NCBI GenBank assembly: GCA_947650365.1
Contig: CANTAL010000027.1
Location: 1,956,458 to 2,020,457, forward strand
Source: Chamaelirium japonicum
Lineage: Eukaryota; Streptophyta; Magnoliopsida; Liliales; Melanthiaceae
Reading direction: 5' to 3'
DNA length: 64,000 nt
Shown piece by piece: positions 36,498-48,532 of this stretch. Under the pieces are notes generated by a model that made no database searches, had not been told where the DNA came from, and was given only the letters and a program-made list of their open reading frames with translations. Every line of letters begins with the position of its first letter. Position 1 is the first letter of the stretch. Made by a program: the position numbers and the translations under genes.

Positions 36498-39400
36498 CTA
36501 TGCATAATACTTTCGGAGGTGCAAAACATTCCAAGGTCGCTCCAACAAGTCGCCCTCAGCGGTCATCAGTCGGTAAGCCCTGGAGCTTCGTGCTTCGTGC
36601 ACTATGTAAGGGCCTTCCCAGTTCGCCGCAAGCTTTCCGGCGTTAGGCTCCTACGTGTTGGCGAACACTTTTCTCATCACCAGGTCGCCGGCTTTGAACG
36701 CACGATGGCGAACTTTCTTGTCGTAGGCACGCTTCATTTCTTGTCTATATCCGGCGAGGTGCAGGTTGGTGCGCTCCCGTCGTTCTTCGAGCTGGTCAAG
36801 GGAGTCAGTGAGCAGATTATCATTGTCGACCTCATCCGCCGCGAGCTTTCTCTCGGTAGGCAGCTCGGCCTCTATGGGCAGTACAGCTTCGCACCCATAA
36901 GTGAGACCGAAAGGAGACTCGTTAGTTGAGCGACGTGGAGTGGTGCGATAGGCCCATAGGACACCGTCGAGCTCCTGCTCCCACAGTCCCTTCTTTCCTT
37001 CCAACCTTCTCTTGAGGTTGTCCAGGATTACACGATTTGTGGCTTCAGCCTGCCCATTGCTTTGAGGGTACCTTGGAGATGAAAACCTTAGGTCGATCCC
37101 ATATTCGTCACAAAAGCTTCTGATCAAGCGATTGTCGAATTGGCAACCATTATCGGTGATAAGAACTCACGACAGACCGAACCTGCAGAAAATATTCTTC
37201 CAAAGGAAGTCTTTTACCTGTTTCTCGCCTATCTTAGCTAGCGGGACCACTTCCACCCATTTGGTGAAGTAGTCTGTTGCTACCAAGACAAATTTCTTCT
37301 GACGGGCTGACTGAGGGAAAGGTCCCATAATGTCGAGCCCCCATTGCTGAAAAGGCCAGGGGCTTACCAGAGGGTGCAGTTCTTCCGCGGGCATATGATT
37401 GATTGTGGCATGCTTCTGGCATTGGATGCATCTTCGGGCGACCTTCAAAGCATCTTGCTCCAGAGTAGGCCACCAATATCATTGCCTCCTCACTTTTGCA
37501 GCTAAAGACCGCCCACCAGCGTGGTTCCCCAGCTCGCCAGAGTGAATGCTATTAAACACTTCTTCGGTCTCGAGGTGCTCAATACAACGGAGATTTGGCC
37601 CGCCAAAAGATCTTCGAAAAAGGCGATCCCAGCGAATGAGATAGCGACCAGCGCATTTTTTCACCCGCCGGGCTTCTTCTCTATCCCCCGGTAGCTCGCC
37701 GTTCTGGAGGAAACGAAGAATGAGCACGGTCCACCCGCCAGGCGATACGCCAGCTGAGACTTGATTAACGGCAGGCTCTATTGGTTGGAGCCGAGACTGC
37801 CTTTGGACCTCGATGAAAATCTGGCGAGCTTCTGATGCTCCCAGTAGAGAGGCCGCATTTGCCAATGCATCAGCCCGCCTATTATCGGTTCGTGGAATTT
37901 GCTCAAAAGAAATCTTCTCGAATTCTGCGGCCTTGCCTTTAACTAGGTCAACGTAGCTCACCATTCGCGTATCCTGGGAAGCATAATTTTCGTTGACTTG
38001 GCAAATGATTACCAGGGAATCGCTAAAGACTTTCAATCATTTAGCGCTCACCTCTTGGGCGAGCTCTAATCCAGCCAGTAGTGCCTCATACTCTGCTTCA
38101 TTGTTGGTGGCAGCAAAACCCAGTCGGACTGATTTTTCGAGGAATATCGCCTGGGCGATTAGTGCGACCCCGATACCTGCTCCCGACGCGTTGGAGGAAC
38201 CATCGACGAATAGTTCCCAATCCGATATTTCTGAATGCTTCGCCGGAGGAGGCTCGCCTTGATCGCCTAAGAACCTCGCCTTCCCAGGGTGTGCCTCAGT
38301 TGGCTCATCCTCCTGGTACTGGACCGGCTCTTCTATGGGGAAGTCCGCTAAAAAATCAGCAAGAGCCTGCCCTTTGACAACAACTCGAGGGACATACTCC
38401 AGACCGTAGGCAGCGAGCTTAGCGGACCATCGATAGAGCCTTCCTACTACCGGGGGCCTAGAAAGCGCGCTCTTCAAAGGGTGCTCCGTGATAACCTTGA
38501 CGGTATGCGCCGAGAAGTAGGGGTGGAGCTTTCTCGCGGTAAGGACCAAAGCCAATGCGACTTTCTCGATTGGTCGATACCGAAGCTCGGCAGGAAGCAT
38601 TGTGTGGCTCACAAAGTAAACAGGCTGCTCTATTTTTGCTTCTTCCACTACAAGGACCCCGCTTACCGCATTCTCGGTGACCACAAGATACACGCCCAGC
38701 TCGGCGCCATCCTTTGGTGCCGCCAGAATCGATGGGCTTGCCAAGTAGTTCTTTATTTTTCAAAAAGCGAGCTCGCATTTTTTGTCCCAGCAGATGCTCG
38801 CTCCCTTTCGAAGCAGCTCAAAAAGAGGTCGGTAATTGTCTGAAGATTTGGAGATGAACCGATTCAATGCCGCAATACGTCCACTCAATCTTTGAACCTC
38901 CTGCCTTGTTATTGAAGTGGGCATCTCAACGAGTGCTCGGATTTGCCCAGGGTCGGCCTCGATCCCCCTGTGGGTGACCAGGTACCCTAGGAATTTCCCG
39001 GAGGTCACTCCGAAGGCACACTTTGCTGGGTTTAGCCTCATTTGGTATTTTCTTAAACCTTCAAAGATTTCGCGGAGATCGACGACATGCCCTTCTCGCT
39101 CTTGACTCTTTACCAAAAGGTCGTCTACATAAACTTCGACATTCCTGCCGATCTGATCTTCAAACATTTGAGTGACTAACCTTTGGTAGGTCGCTCCAGC
39201 GTTTTTGAGTCCGAAAGGCATAACCCGATAGCAGAAGAGCTTCTGGTACCCTGCTCCGGAATAGAAAGCGGTCTTCTCCTGATCGTCGACATGGAGAGGT
39301 ATCTGATTATATCCAGAGTACCCGTCCATGAACGACAAAGCCTGAAATCCGACAGCAGCGTCCACCAGCGCGCCGATTCGCGGAAGGGGGAATCCGTCCT

Positions 39401-40028
39401 TCAGGCATGCCTTGTTGAGGTTGGAGAAATCGATACACACTCTGACCGCTCTGCTTTTCTTTGGGACTGCCACAATATTCAAGATCCACTCAAGGAAGTG
39501 TGCCTTTCGAATAAACCCAGCCCGCTCCAGCTTTTCTATCTCTGTTGCCACTACAGCGTACTTTGCGGCGAGTATATGCCGAGCTTTTTGTTTGACCGGT
39601 GGGAAGTCTCGCAAGGTGTGTAGACGATGGCAGGCGACCTCTGGGTCAATCCCGGGCATATCTGTGAAGCTCCAGGCGAAAACATCATGGAAGTCCCTGA
39701 GTAGGTCTGTTATGGTTAGGACCTCGCCCTTGGTTAGCGAGGTCCCGAGATGGACGATCCTTGGTTCTCCCTTGCCACCGATGTCAATTTCTTGCAACGG
39801 CTCGGCAATGGGAAAACCTCCTTTCTGGGATCCCGACAGGCGACCTTTCTCCTCCAACTTAGGACCCACGCCGCTCCCACCCAGGGGTGGAGTGGGGGAT
39901 TTAAGCGAGGAGACCCCTCTTGGGCTTCGAGGGAGTTCGCTTACAGCGGGCGTTAATTGCAGGAGGGCACCGGCCTTTTGGCCTCTGCGGTCTCCACATC
40001 CGTGAGATGAAGGACGATTTGCTCGCAC
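36498..40028 (-). pseudogene. pol: pol of gypsy element 2: RT, RNase H, aRNase H, integrase
   Basis: One frame of about 3.5 kb, interrupted by in-frame stops at 38760 (TGA), 38037 (TGA), 37479 (TGA), 37167 (TGA) and near 36648-36650 (TAG), but with no frameshift seen. RT is intact at 40028-38763, including FSNLNKAC, MPFGLKNAGATYQRL and the catalytic YVDD. The first RNase H region follows (VSHTMLPAELRYRPIEK). A second, archaeal-type RNase H starts at LFVDGSSNASGAG and includes ATNNEAEYEALLAGL and VFSDSLVI. Integrase has an H-C zinc finger (CIQCQKH), the core with LDIMGPFP, TDNGCQF and NGQAEATNR (the D, D and E positions), and the C-terminal tail to 36498. The four later stops compared with relatives are consistent with C-to-T changes, except 37479, which I cannot assign. 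Confidence 0.93.
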
Positions 40029-42462
40029 CTGATGGCCGTAACTTGATCTCCTTGAATTACTACGATCCCGCTGGTCATGGAGAATTTGAGAGCCTGGTGA
40101 TTAGGCGATGACACCGCTTTCATTTGCCTCAACCAAGGTCGCCCTAGGATGGCATTGAAAGCGGACTGCCCGTCCATCACCGCAAAACGGGCTTGACGGA
40201 CCTCCGGGCCTGCTGTCACGGTGAGGGTTATCTCCCCCACAACCTTTGCGACCTCGCCGGTGAAACCGCTGAGCGAGCCCGTCGAGGGAGACAAATCAAT
40301 TTATCTCAACCCCATTCGTTGGAAAGCCGACAAGAACAGGATGTCGACAGCACTTCCTGGGTCCACTAGGACCCGCCTTACCTTGATGTTTGCCATCATG
40401 AGGCGTATGACGAGGGGGTCATTGTGGGGGGTAACAACCCCAGCCATGTCGTCCTCCGAGAACCAGATGAAATCGCAGGCTTCTACCCTTGGTGTTTGGA
40501 GCAAGACAGGGGTTAGAGAGACGAAAAATACCTTCTGAGCTCTCTCCATTTCTCTAACTTGCCGGCGAACCTCGTTACCGGATCTCGGGCCGCTCAGACG
40601 TCTGTTGATGGTATGGCAGACTGCCGATCCACCCTAAGGAGGTGGAGGCAAAGCGGGCTCATTGGGTCCTGGGCGATCTCCTTCTCAAGGGGCCCGTACA
40701 AGGATCACTTCGAATCTCCTCGGAGGCGAGATGAATTGATCCAAATGGCCTAGGGTGACCAGATCTTCCAGGTGGTTCTTCAGAGCTCGGCACCTATTGG
40801 TATGATGCCCGGGGCTGCAATGAAATACGCATCGCCAGGTGTTGTCGGTAGAGCCGGTCTCTCCAACCTGTAGGGGTGGGGGATACTGAACGAAAGGTTC
40901 ATTCCTGATCAGGTGTAAAACTTGTCCAGGAGAGTGGGTCAAGACCGTGAAGTCTCGCTCTCCGGGCCCGGGAGGTAGGCGCCAGTTTGTCGGCCTTCCA
41001 GCGGCCACCACGGGGGTCTCCACGGGCTGTAAGGCAGGAGTAGCAGGAGGATCGGGCAATGGTACCAATAGGGGTATATCCCGCCGCTCAACAGCTTTGA
41101 CGATGAGAGGTCGCAAGACTGGAGTAGGTCGCTGCTCTACCGTCTTGCCCTTCCGGTCGAGCACCACATCTTCGAGCTTGATGTGCTGCTGGACGAGGGC
41201 GAAAAGCTCGACCATTGTGCGAGGGTCCTTTATAACAAGCGTATCATGGAGCTTACCCCCCTCTGGAAGGGCGTTCCGAAAAGCGCTTACCGCCGTGCGA
41301 TCTTGGCCGACTGCATCCTCCAGAGCAAGGTAGGCACTTCGAAACCGCGTTGCGAAGCTTCGAAGGGTTCACGAGCTCCCATGGCTAAGGTGAAAAGAGA
41401 TTCAATCCTCTTTGGGGGTTGTCTGTTACAACGGTATTGCTCTAGAAACAATTTAGAGAGAGTAGGAAAATCTGGGATAGTGCCGGATGGTAGTTTATGG
41501 AACCAGTTTAGTGTTGAGACCGCCAAACTGCTTAGGAATGCTCGGCACAAAACATGGTCTTGGTCCCGAAAAAATAAAAGCTTCCGGTAAGCTAAGAGAT
41601 GGTCGACAGGATCTTGCGATCTATCGAACAGCACAAACTTGGACGGGGTCCAATGGTGAGGGAAACCACCTTGGTGCACCTCGCTTGTGAAGGGCGAGCT
41701 CCCTCCGTGGGCGGCGAGATCCTCCAGTAGATCCACCGGAGCACTAGGTCGCTGCCAGTGCCCAAGAAAAACTCCCTGTGGCAGCTGCGCAGGTCCTATC
41801 CGCTCATGCACACTTCCCCGCGGTAAGCTCGGTATCGCGTCACGGTGACGCGGGTGGGTCCCCTCCTAGCGCCCTTCGTGTCGCCCGCTGGCGGGCTGCT
41901 TTGACACGATAGCGGGCCGATGAGAGGCGGTTACCTCCCGCGCAGTGCAAGGTACCACCTCCGTGGGCTCCTTATCGCGTCGTCGATGGCGCGGGTCATG
42001 GTCTCTCTCCAGAGATTTAGCCTTCGATTCGTTGGAATCGGCGCTCCTGCTACGGCGGCGAGGAAGCGTCACCCGCGAGGTCGCCTGGTTGCTGGACCGC
42101 TAAGTCACCAGCTTTTGCAACCTCGTAAGAGAGGTTTCCTGTACCCCACGCACGACCGGTCTCTCAGCTAGGGGCTCCGGATGGGAAGCCCGTTGAGATG
42201 GAACAGTCGCGGGTAGACACAAAGCCGAAGCTGGTGGTCGCACAGGGGATGACACCCTCGTCGGTCCGGATCGTCGGCTTATCGACAGAACCTGACTCAA
42301 CCGCGTCAATTCCTCCATCATGGCCCGCTGGGTGCCCAATATCTCCAACAGGAGTTGGCCACTGAGCGGGACCAGGGGCTGAGGGGTCTCAGCTGGGGGT
42401 CCGCTGCACGCAGACCCTGCCCGGGTCCTCGTACGCCTGCGTCCCCTTGTAACCGGGGCCAT
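39953..42462 (-). pseudogene. gag-pro: gag-protease of gypsy element 2, broken
   Basis: The start is ATG at 42462 (MAPVTRGRR), aligned with the gag start of element 1. The frame has stops at 42100 (TAG for a Gln codon in element 1) and 41866. It shifts frame near 41350, just after the conserved LAMGARE, so the last part of the capsid domain continues in another frame. Downstream pieces hold VELFALVQQHIKLEDVV, the zinc-knuckle variant CVFHCSPGHHTNRC (C-x2-H-x4-H-x4-C) and the protease site LVDPGSAVDILFL, with further stops near 40685. It ends at 39953, overlapping the start of the pol frame in a different phase. Confidence 0.9.
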
Positions 42463-42531
42463 CCTCTGAGTCACAATGGTCACAGCTCTCAGGCGCGTGG
42501 TCGTGGGTGTTCTCGCTGGAACCAGTCGAAA
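42463..42531 (-). other. Leader between primer binding site and gag, element 2
   Basis: Short leader, similar in length to the 70 bp that follow the primer site in element 1. No other feature seen. Confidence 0.6.
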
Positions 42532-42552
42532 GATCCCACAGACGGCGCCAAA
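42532..42552 (-). promoter_or_regulatory. Primer binding site of element 2
   Basis: Read on the minus strand, TTTGGCGCCGTCTGTGGGAT follows CCCCAAACA of the 5' LTR directly. It is identical to the site in element 1. Confidence 0.86.
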
Positions 42553-43792
42553 TGTTTGGGGATATTTTTCGCTGGCTCGAGCAGTCTCCCTGCAAGACAA
42601 AGGAAAACGTAAGAACGGCTGGCTCCCTTCGGAGCGCAGGCCCTCCGACGCTCAAGTCAGTCTCAGGTGATTGATGGAGTGTGATCGTAAACAAAAGTGG
42701 TAGGGATGAGGGTTTCGAACCTGTACTTTGGAGCCGGGGGTGGCACTTTATAGCCTTTTGCGACCTATCGGGATGTAACACCTGGCCACTTTTCCAGCAC
42801 CTTCTAGACCCCCACGTTCCGTCCCACTTGGGCCTTCGGCAGCCTTTGGCACATGGGCCCCTGACAGCCTTTGTCGCCTAGCTCGCCAGGCGGTGGAGTG
42901 GGGGAGAGTACCTATCTTGTCACTACCAGGTGGCTCTTCTGGAATGTTCGAGTCTGGGAGGTCTCAAACCGACTAGGACGGGCTTCCGTGGACTACAACC
43001 GTCCACGTAGCTTCAGAGGGGTTTCGACACCTGGCAGCCTTTACGCCGCTTTACCGGGGGCGACCTCTTTGATAATGGGTTCGGGTGATCTGCCCTCTTC
43101 TCCTTACTGCCAAGAGTCGGGCTCCGAAGAGGGCGACCTCTTCGACAATGGGAGCAGCCTGGCGATCTCTTCGGCAAAAACTTACCAAATCCGGGGGCGG
43201 GCTCCTGCGTACTCAGATGCAAGGTGTCCATACAGCCCAATGTGGATCTCGCTCCCAGTCGAGTTGTGGGGCGAGATTCTGTACGAGCCAAGCGAGCTCC
43301 TGCGCAGGCTGGGTGCGAGCTCCTGTGCTAGCCAGGCGAGCTCTTGTGTGAGCTAGGCGAGCTCCAGGGCTAGCCAGGCGAGCTCTTGTGCGAGCTAGGC
43401 AAGCTCCCGGGCTAGCCAGGCGATCTCTTGTGCGAGCTAGGCGAGCTCCTGGGCTAGCCAGGAGAGCTCTTGTGCGAGCTAGGCGAGCACCTGCGCGATC
43501 CAGGCGAGCTCTTGTGCGAGCTAGGCGAGCTCCTACGCGAGTCAGGCGAGCTCCTGCGCGAGCTGGAGGCGAGCTCCCGTGCGAGCTGGTGGCGAGCTCC
43601 TGGGCAATCCAGGCGAGCGGGATTCAAGTTCCCGCGCGAGCTGGATGGGTGCTCCTGCACAGATACGCCCATACAGCCCAATATGGATCTCGCTCCCAGT
43701 CGAGCTTAGGGGCGAGCTCCTGCGCGAGCTGGAGACGAGCTCCAGATAGCAATGATTGTATAGGATATGGAGGGTTTCCACCACCCCCGACA
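42553..43792 (-). repeat. 5' LTR of gypsy element 2
   Basis: 1240 bp, bounded by TGTCGGGGGTGG and CCCCAAACA on the minus strand, with the target duplication CAAAT at 43793-43797. It has a GCGAGCTC-type mini-repeat cluster at about 43290-43620 and a TATA box (TATAAA, minus strand) at 42747-42752. It is very similar to the LTR at 31034-32190 apart from repeat number. Confidence 0.94.
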
Positions 43793-43797
43793 CAAAT

Positions 43798-46347
43798 GAA
43801 TTAGAATAGCTCGTACAAATGAATTAGAATAGCACGTACGAATGAATTAGAATAGATCATATGAATCAATTAGAATGGATCGTGCGAATAAATTAGAATG
43901 GATTGTGCGAATGAATTAGAATGGATCGTGCGAATGAATTAGAATGGATCGTACGAATGAATTAGAATGGATACATTCGTATGAATGAATTAGAATGGCT
44001 CATACGAATGAATTAGAATGGATCGTACAAATGAATTAGAATGGATCATGCGAATGAATTAGAATGGATCGTTCTAATGAATTAGAATGGATACATTAGT
44101 ATAAATGAATTAGAATAGCACGTATGAATGAATTAGAATAGATCATGCGAATGAATTACAATGGATCGTACGAATGAATTAGAATGGATCGTGTGAATGA
44201 ATTAGAATAGCTTGTACGAATGAATTAGAATGGGTTCGTACGATCCATTATAATTCATTCGTACGAGCCATTCAAATTTATTCGTACGAATGTATCCATT
44301 CTAATTCATTCGTACGATCCATTCTAATTCATTCGCATGATCCATTCTAATTCATTCGTACGATCCATTCTAATTTATTCGCACGATCCATTCTATTTCA
44401 TTAATACGATCCATTCTAATTCATTCGCACGATCTATTCTAATTCATTCATACATGCTATTCTAATTCATTCGTACGAGCTATTCTAATTCATTCATACG
44501 AATGTATCCATTCTGATTCATTCATACGATCCATTCTAATTCATTCGTATGAGCCATTCTAATTCATTCATACGAATGTATCCATTCTAATTTATTCGTA
44601 CGATCCATTCTAATTCATTCGTACGATTCATTCTAATTCATTCGTAGGATTCCATTCTAATTCGATCGTACGATCTATTCTAATTCATTCGCACGATCCA
44701 TTCTAATTTATTCGTACGATCGTGCGAATGAATTTGAATGGATCGTACCATCGAATTAGAATGGATCGTATGAATGAATTAGAATGGATCATACGAACCC
44801 ATTCTAATTCATTCGTACGAGCTATTCTAATTCATTCACACGATTTATTCTAATTCATTCGTAGGATCCATTCTAATTCATTCGCACGATCTATTCTAAT
44901 TCATTCGTATGTGCTATTCTAATTCCTTCGTACTAATGTATCCATTCTAATTCATTCGTATGAATGTATCCATTCTAATTCATTCGTACGATCCATTCTA
45001 ATTCATTCATACGATCCATTCTAATTCATTCGTACGTGCTATTCTAATTCCTTCGTACGAATGTATCTGTTCTAATTCATTCGTACGATCCATTCTAATT
45101 CATTTGTGTGATCCATTCTAATTCATTCGCATGATCTATTCTAATTCATTCGTACGAATGTATCCATTCTAATTCATTCGTACGATCCATTCAAATTCAT
45201 TCGTATGCTCCATTCTAATTCATTCGTATGAGTCATTCTAATTCATTCGTATGAATGTATCCATTCTAATTCATTTGTACGATCCATTCTAATTTATTTG
45301 CATGATCCATTCTAATTCATTCGTACGATCTATTATAATTCATTCGTACGATCCATTCTAATTTATTCGTACGATTCCATTCTAATTCGATCGTACAATT
45401 CATTTTAATTCATTCGCACGATCCATTCTAATTCATTTGTACGATCGATTCTAATTCATTCGCACGATCGTGCGAATGAATTAGAATGGATCGTACTATC
45501 GAATTAGAATGGATCTTGCGAATGAATTAGAATGGATCGTACAAATGAATTAGAATGGATCGTATGAATGAATTAGAATGGATCGTGCGAATGAATTAGA
45601 AAGGATCAAATGAATGAATTAGAATGGATACATTCGTATGACTGAATTAGATTGGCTCGTACGAATCCATTCTAATTCGATCATACGATCCATTCTAATT
45701 CATTCGTACGAGCTATTCTAATTCATTCGCATGATCCATTCTAATTCATTCGTACGATCCATTCTAATTCATTCGCACGATCAATTCTAATTCATTCGTA
45801 AGTACTATTCTAATTCCTTCGTACTAATGTATCCATTCTAATTCATTCGCACGATCTATTCTAATTCATTTGCACGATCCATTCTAATTCATTCGTTCGA
45901 TCCATTCTAATTCATTCGGACGATCTATTCTAATTTATTCGTACGACCCATTCTAATTCATTCGTACGATTCCATTCTAATTCGATCGTACGATCCATTC
46001 TAATTCATTCGCACGATTCCATTCTAATTCGATCGTACGATCCATTCTAATTAGAATGGATCGTACAAATGAATTATAATGGATACATTCATACGAATGA
46101 ATTAGAATAGATCGTGCGAATGAATTAGAATGGATCACACGAATAAATTAGAATGGCTCGTATGAATGAATTAGAATGGATACATTAGTACGTAGGAATT
46201 AGAATAGCACGTGCGAATGAATTAGAATAGATCGTGCAAATGAATTAGAATGGATCGTACGAATGAATTATAATGGATCGTGTGAATGAATTAGAATAGC
46301 TCATACGAATGAATTAGAATAGGTTCGTACGATCCATTCTAATTCAT
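43798..46347. repeat. Short-period satellite array, block 3
   Basis: The same 23/28-bp satellite, resuming after element 2 and ending at 46347 against the truncated copia element. Orientation switches near 44240, 44723, 44800, 45470, 45670 and 46047. Confidence 0.95.
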
Positions 46348-46735
46348 AGTCCCTTATTCTACAAAGGTACTTGAGTATACACTTCACAGTTGGCCAGTGA
46401 TCTGAATCCGGATTCGACTGAAACCGACCCATCATGCCCACTGTGAAACAGATATCTGGCCTTGTACAATGCATAGCATATATTAGACTACCTACTACCG
46501 AAGCATAAGGTATCTTCTGCATATCTGCTCTCTCCTTAGGTGTCTTAAGACATTGATCCTTAGACAGTTTTACGCCATATTTAAATGGCACAAAACCCTT
46601 CTTGGAGTTTTGCATTTCAAACCTAGCCATAACCTTATCTATATACGCGGTTTGTGACAGCGAGAGAATCTTGTTCTGGCGATCTCGTGTTACCTTGATC
46701 CTTAAAATATAACTCGCTTCACCTAGGTCTTTCAT
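46348..46735 (-). pseudogene. pol: End of copia RT with start of the RNase H region, cut by satellite
   Basis: It contains the copia RT tail (MKDLGEASYILRIKV, then PYASVVGSLIYAMHCTRPDI and VKCILKYLCRIRDY). The reading frame then runs without a stop into satellite. It is separated from the main RT by a TAG (tryptophan expected) near 46752. Confidence 0.9.
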
Positions 46736-46753
46736 ATCGAACTGTATTGATAG

Positions 46754-47797
46754 CTAGACCTTTACCGTTGACAATGTTCCAACATCATTTCCAATGAGCA
46801 TAATATCGTCTATGTAAAGTATTAAATATACCACTGTAGTCTTATCACTCCTCTTGTATACACATGGTTCATCCTTATTTTGAGTAAATCCATATGATTG
46901 TATTGCCTGATCAAAACGAATGTTCCAACTTCTAGATGCTTGCTTTAGTCCATAAATGGACTTCTGCAACTTGCAAACTAGATGCTCCTGACCCTCTAAC
47001 TCAAAACCTGGTGGTTGCATTATATACATGTCTTCTTCCAAATCCCCATTGAGGAATGCTGTCTTGCTATCCATTTGCCAGATCTCCCAGTTGTAATGGG
47101 TTGCAATGGATAGGAGGATCCAAATAGACTTTATCATAACTACCGATGAGAAGGTTTCGTCAAAGTCGATTCCTTCTCTCTGGGTATAACCCTTGGTAAC
47201 TAATCTAGCTTTATAAATCTCAATGGAACCATCGGATCCTCTCTTCTTTTTATACACCTACTTACACCCAATAAGTTTAATATTGGATGATGGTGTAACA
47301 AGAGTCCAAACAGCATTATGGGACATTGATGCAATTTCTGCCTCCATGGCCTTTTGCCAGTCAGAGCCATCAGAAGCTCCCACTACCTCATTGTAGCTCA
47401 GTGGATAATCCTCATAACCCTCTGGATCAACCAATAAGGTTTCTCCATAGTATCTATCAAGAGCTCTGATACTTTTCCCACTGCGATGAGGTGGTAGTGG
47501 TATTACAGGATGATTAGTTTCCACAGTATCTGGTATATTAGTGTCTGTAATGTCAGCCCCCACTATGCTTTCGGATGCGCTCTCTGTACTAGTACCCAGC
47601 AGTTCATCTAGAACCACTTTACTAGCAGGCTTATGGTCCATAATATAATCATGTTCTAGGAAAATGGCATTCGTAGAAACGATTACCTTCTTTTCCTTAT
47701 GATCATAAAATAGTCCACCTTTAGTCTCTTTGGGATACCCTACAAATAAACATGATTTGGACTTCAGCTCCATCTTTTCCCTCTTGTCTATCCGCAC
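46754..47797 (-). pseudogene. pol: Copia reverse transcriptase with the preceding integrase C-terminal part
   Basis: The frame from 47797 covers the integrase C-terminal region (SCLFVGYPKETKGG) and the start of the RT domain (WQKAMEAEIASM). A TAG at 47258 stands where the family has tryptophan (CK*VYKKK). RT continues at 47257-46754 with KARLVTKGYTQREGIDF, MDSKTAFLNGDLEEDMYI, KSIYGLKQASRSWN and the catalytic YIDD (LYIDDIMLIG). Confidence 0.92.
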
Positions 47798-48468
47798 ATG
47801 TACAGAACATCCTCATATTCTGAAATGCTGTAGTATTGGCTTTTGCCTTGACCACAGTTCTATAGGGGTCTAAGGCACTGATTTAGATGGAACATGGTTC
47901 AGAACATATACTGCTGTCTGTAGAGTGTATCCCCAAAAGATCATTGGTAAACAAGCATAACTCATCATGCTGTGAACCATGTCCAACAAGATTCGATTCT
48001 TTCTCTCAGAAACTCCATTCTGTTGTGGGATACCTGGAGCAGTTAATTGGGATACCCAAGGAACTCGTCAGATAGGTACTCACCTCCTTAATCAGATCGA
48101 AGGGTTTTTATACATTTACCAGTCTATTTTTCTACTTCAGCCCTGAACTCTTTGAATATGTTAAAAGATTCTGACTTCTGATGTATCAGGTAAATATAAC
48201 CATATCATGAGTAATCATCAGTAAAAGTGATGAAGTACTCATGGCCTCCTATCACATTGACACTTATGGGTCCACATACATCTGAATGGATTAACTCCAA
48301 TACCTCAATAGCTCTTACTCCTTTACCTTTAAAGGCCCTCTTGGTCATTTTGCCTTCCAGGCAGGATTCACAGGTGGGAAGGATCTCCGTAGGATCTGTT
48401 TCCAGAAGCCTGGCCTTCATCATCCTATGGATCCTGTCTAAGCCAATAAACCAAGTCATAAGTTTCAT
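47798..48468 (-). pseudogene. pol: Copia integrase core, broken
   Basis: The GAG-pre-integrase zinc segment (CESCLEGKM) is followed by LIHSDVCGP with the first catalytic aspartate, FTDDYS, and, past several stops and frame changes, LRSD with the second aspartate and GIPQQNGVSERKNR with the catalytic glutamate. The segment 47800-48204 is out of frame or stop-rich. Confidence 0.85.
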
Positions 48469-48532
48469 AATTGGGTTAAATTCTCCAAAGGTTTCTTACA
48501 CTAAAATGAATTAACATTAAATGCTGAAGTTA

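Larger units (their letters stand above)
31034..43792 (-). mobile_element. Ty3/gypsy LTR retrotransposon, element 2 (Tat-like, full-length order)
   Basis: 12.76 kb on the minus strand. In its own direction it has a 5' LTR (43792-42553), primer binding site, gag-protease, pol (RT, RNase H, second RNase H, integrase), remnants of the 78-bp repeat, an oppositely oriented extra gene, a purine tract and a 3' LTR (32190-31034). It has TG/CA LTR ends and a 5-bp target duplication. Coding regions are disrupted by stops and at least one frameshift, so it is not autonomous now. The order, with an archaeal-type second RNase H and an antisense gene between pol and the 3' LTR, matches the Tat branch of plant gypsy elements. 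Confidence 0.95.

Noticed and set aside
1..46347. Similarity of CCATTC/GAATGG-rich units to human satellite II/III pentamers (contamination)
   Set aside because: The unit has its own 23-bp structure with CGTACG, and plant retroelements with satellite-derived target duplications lie inside it.
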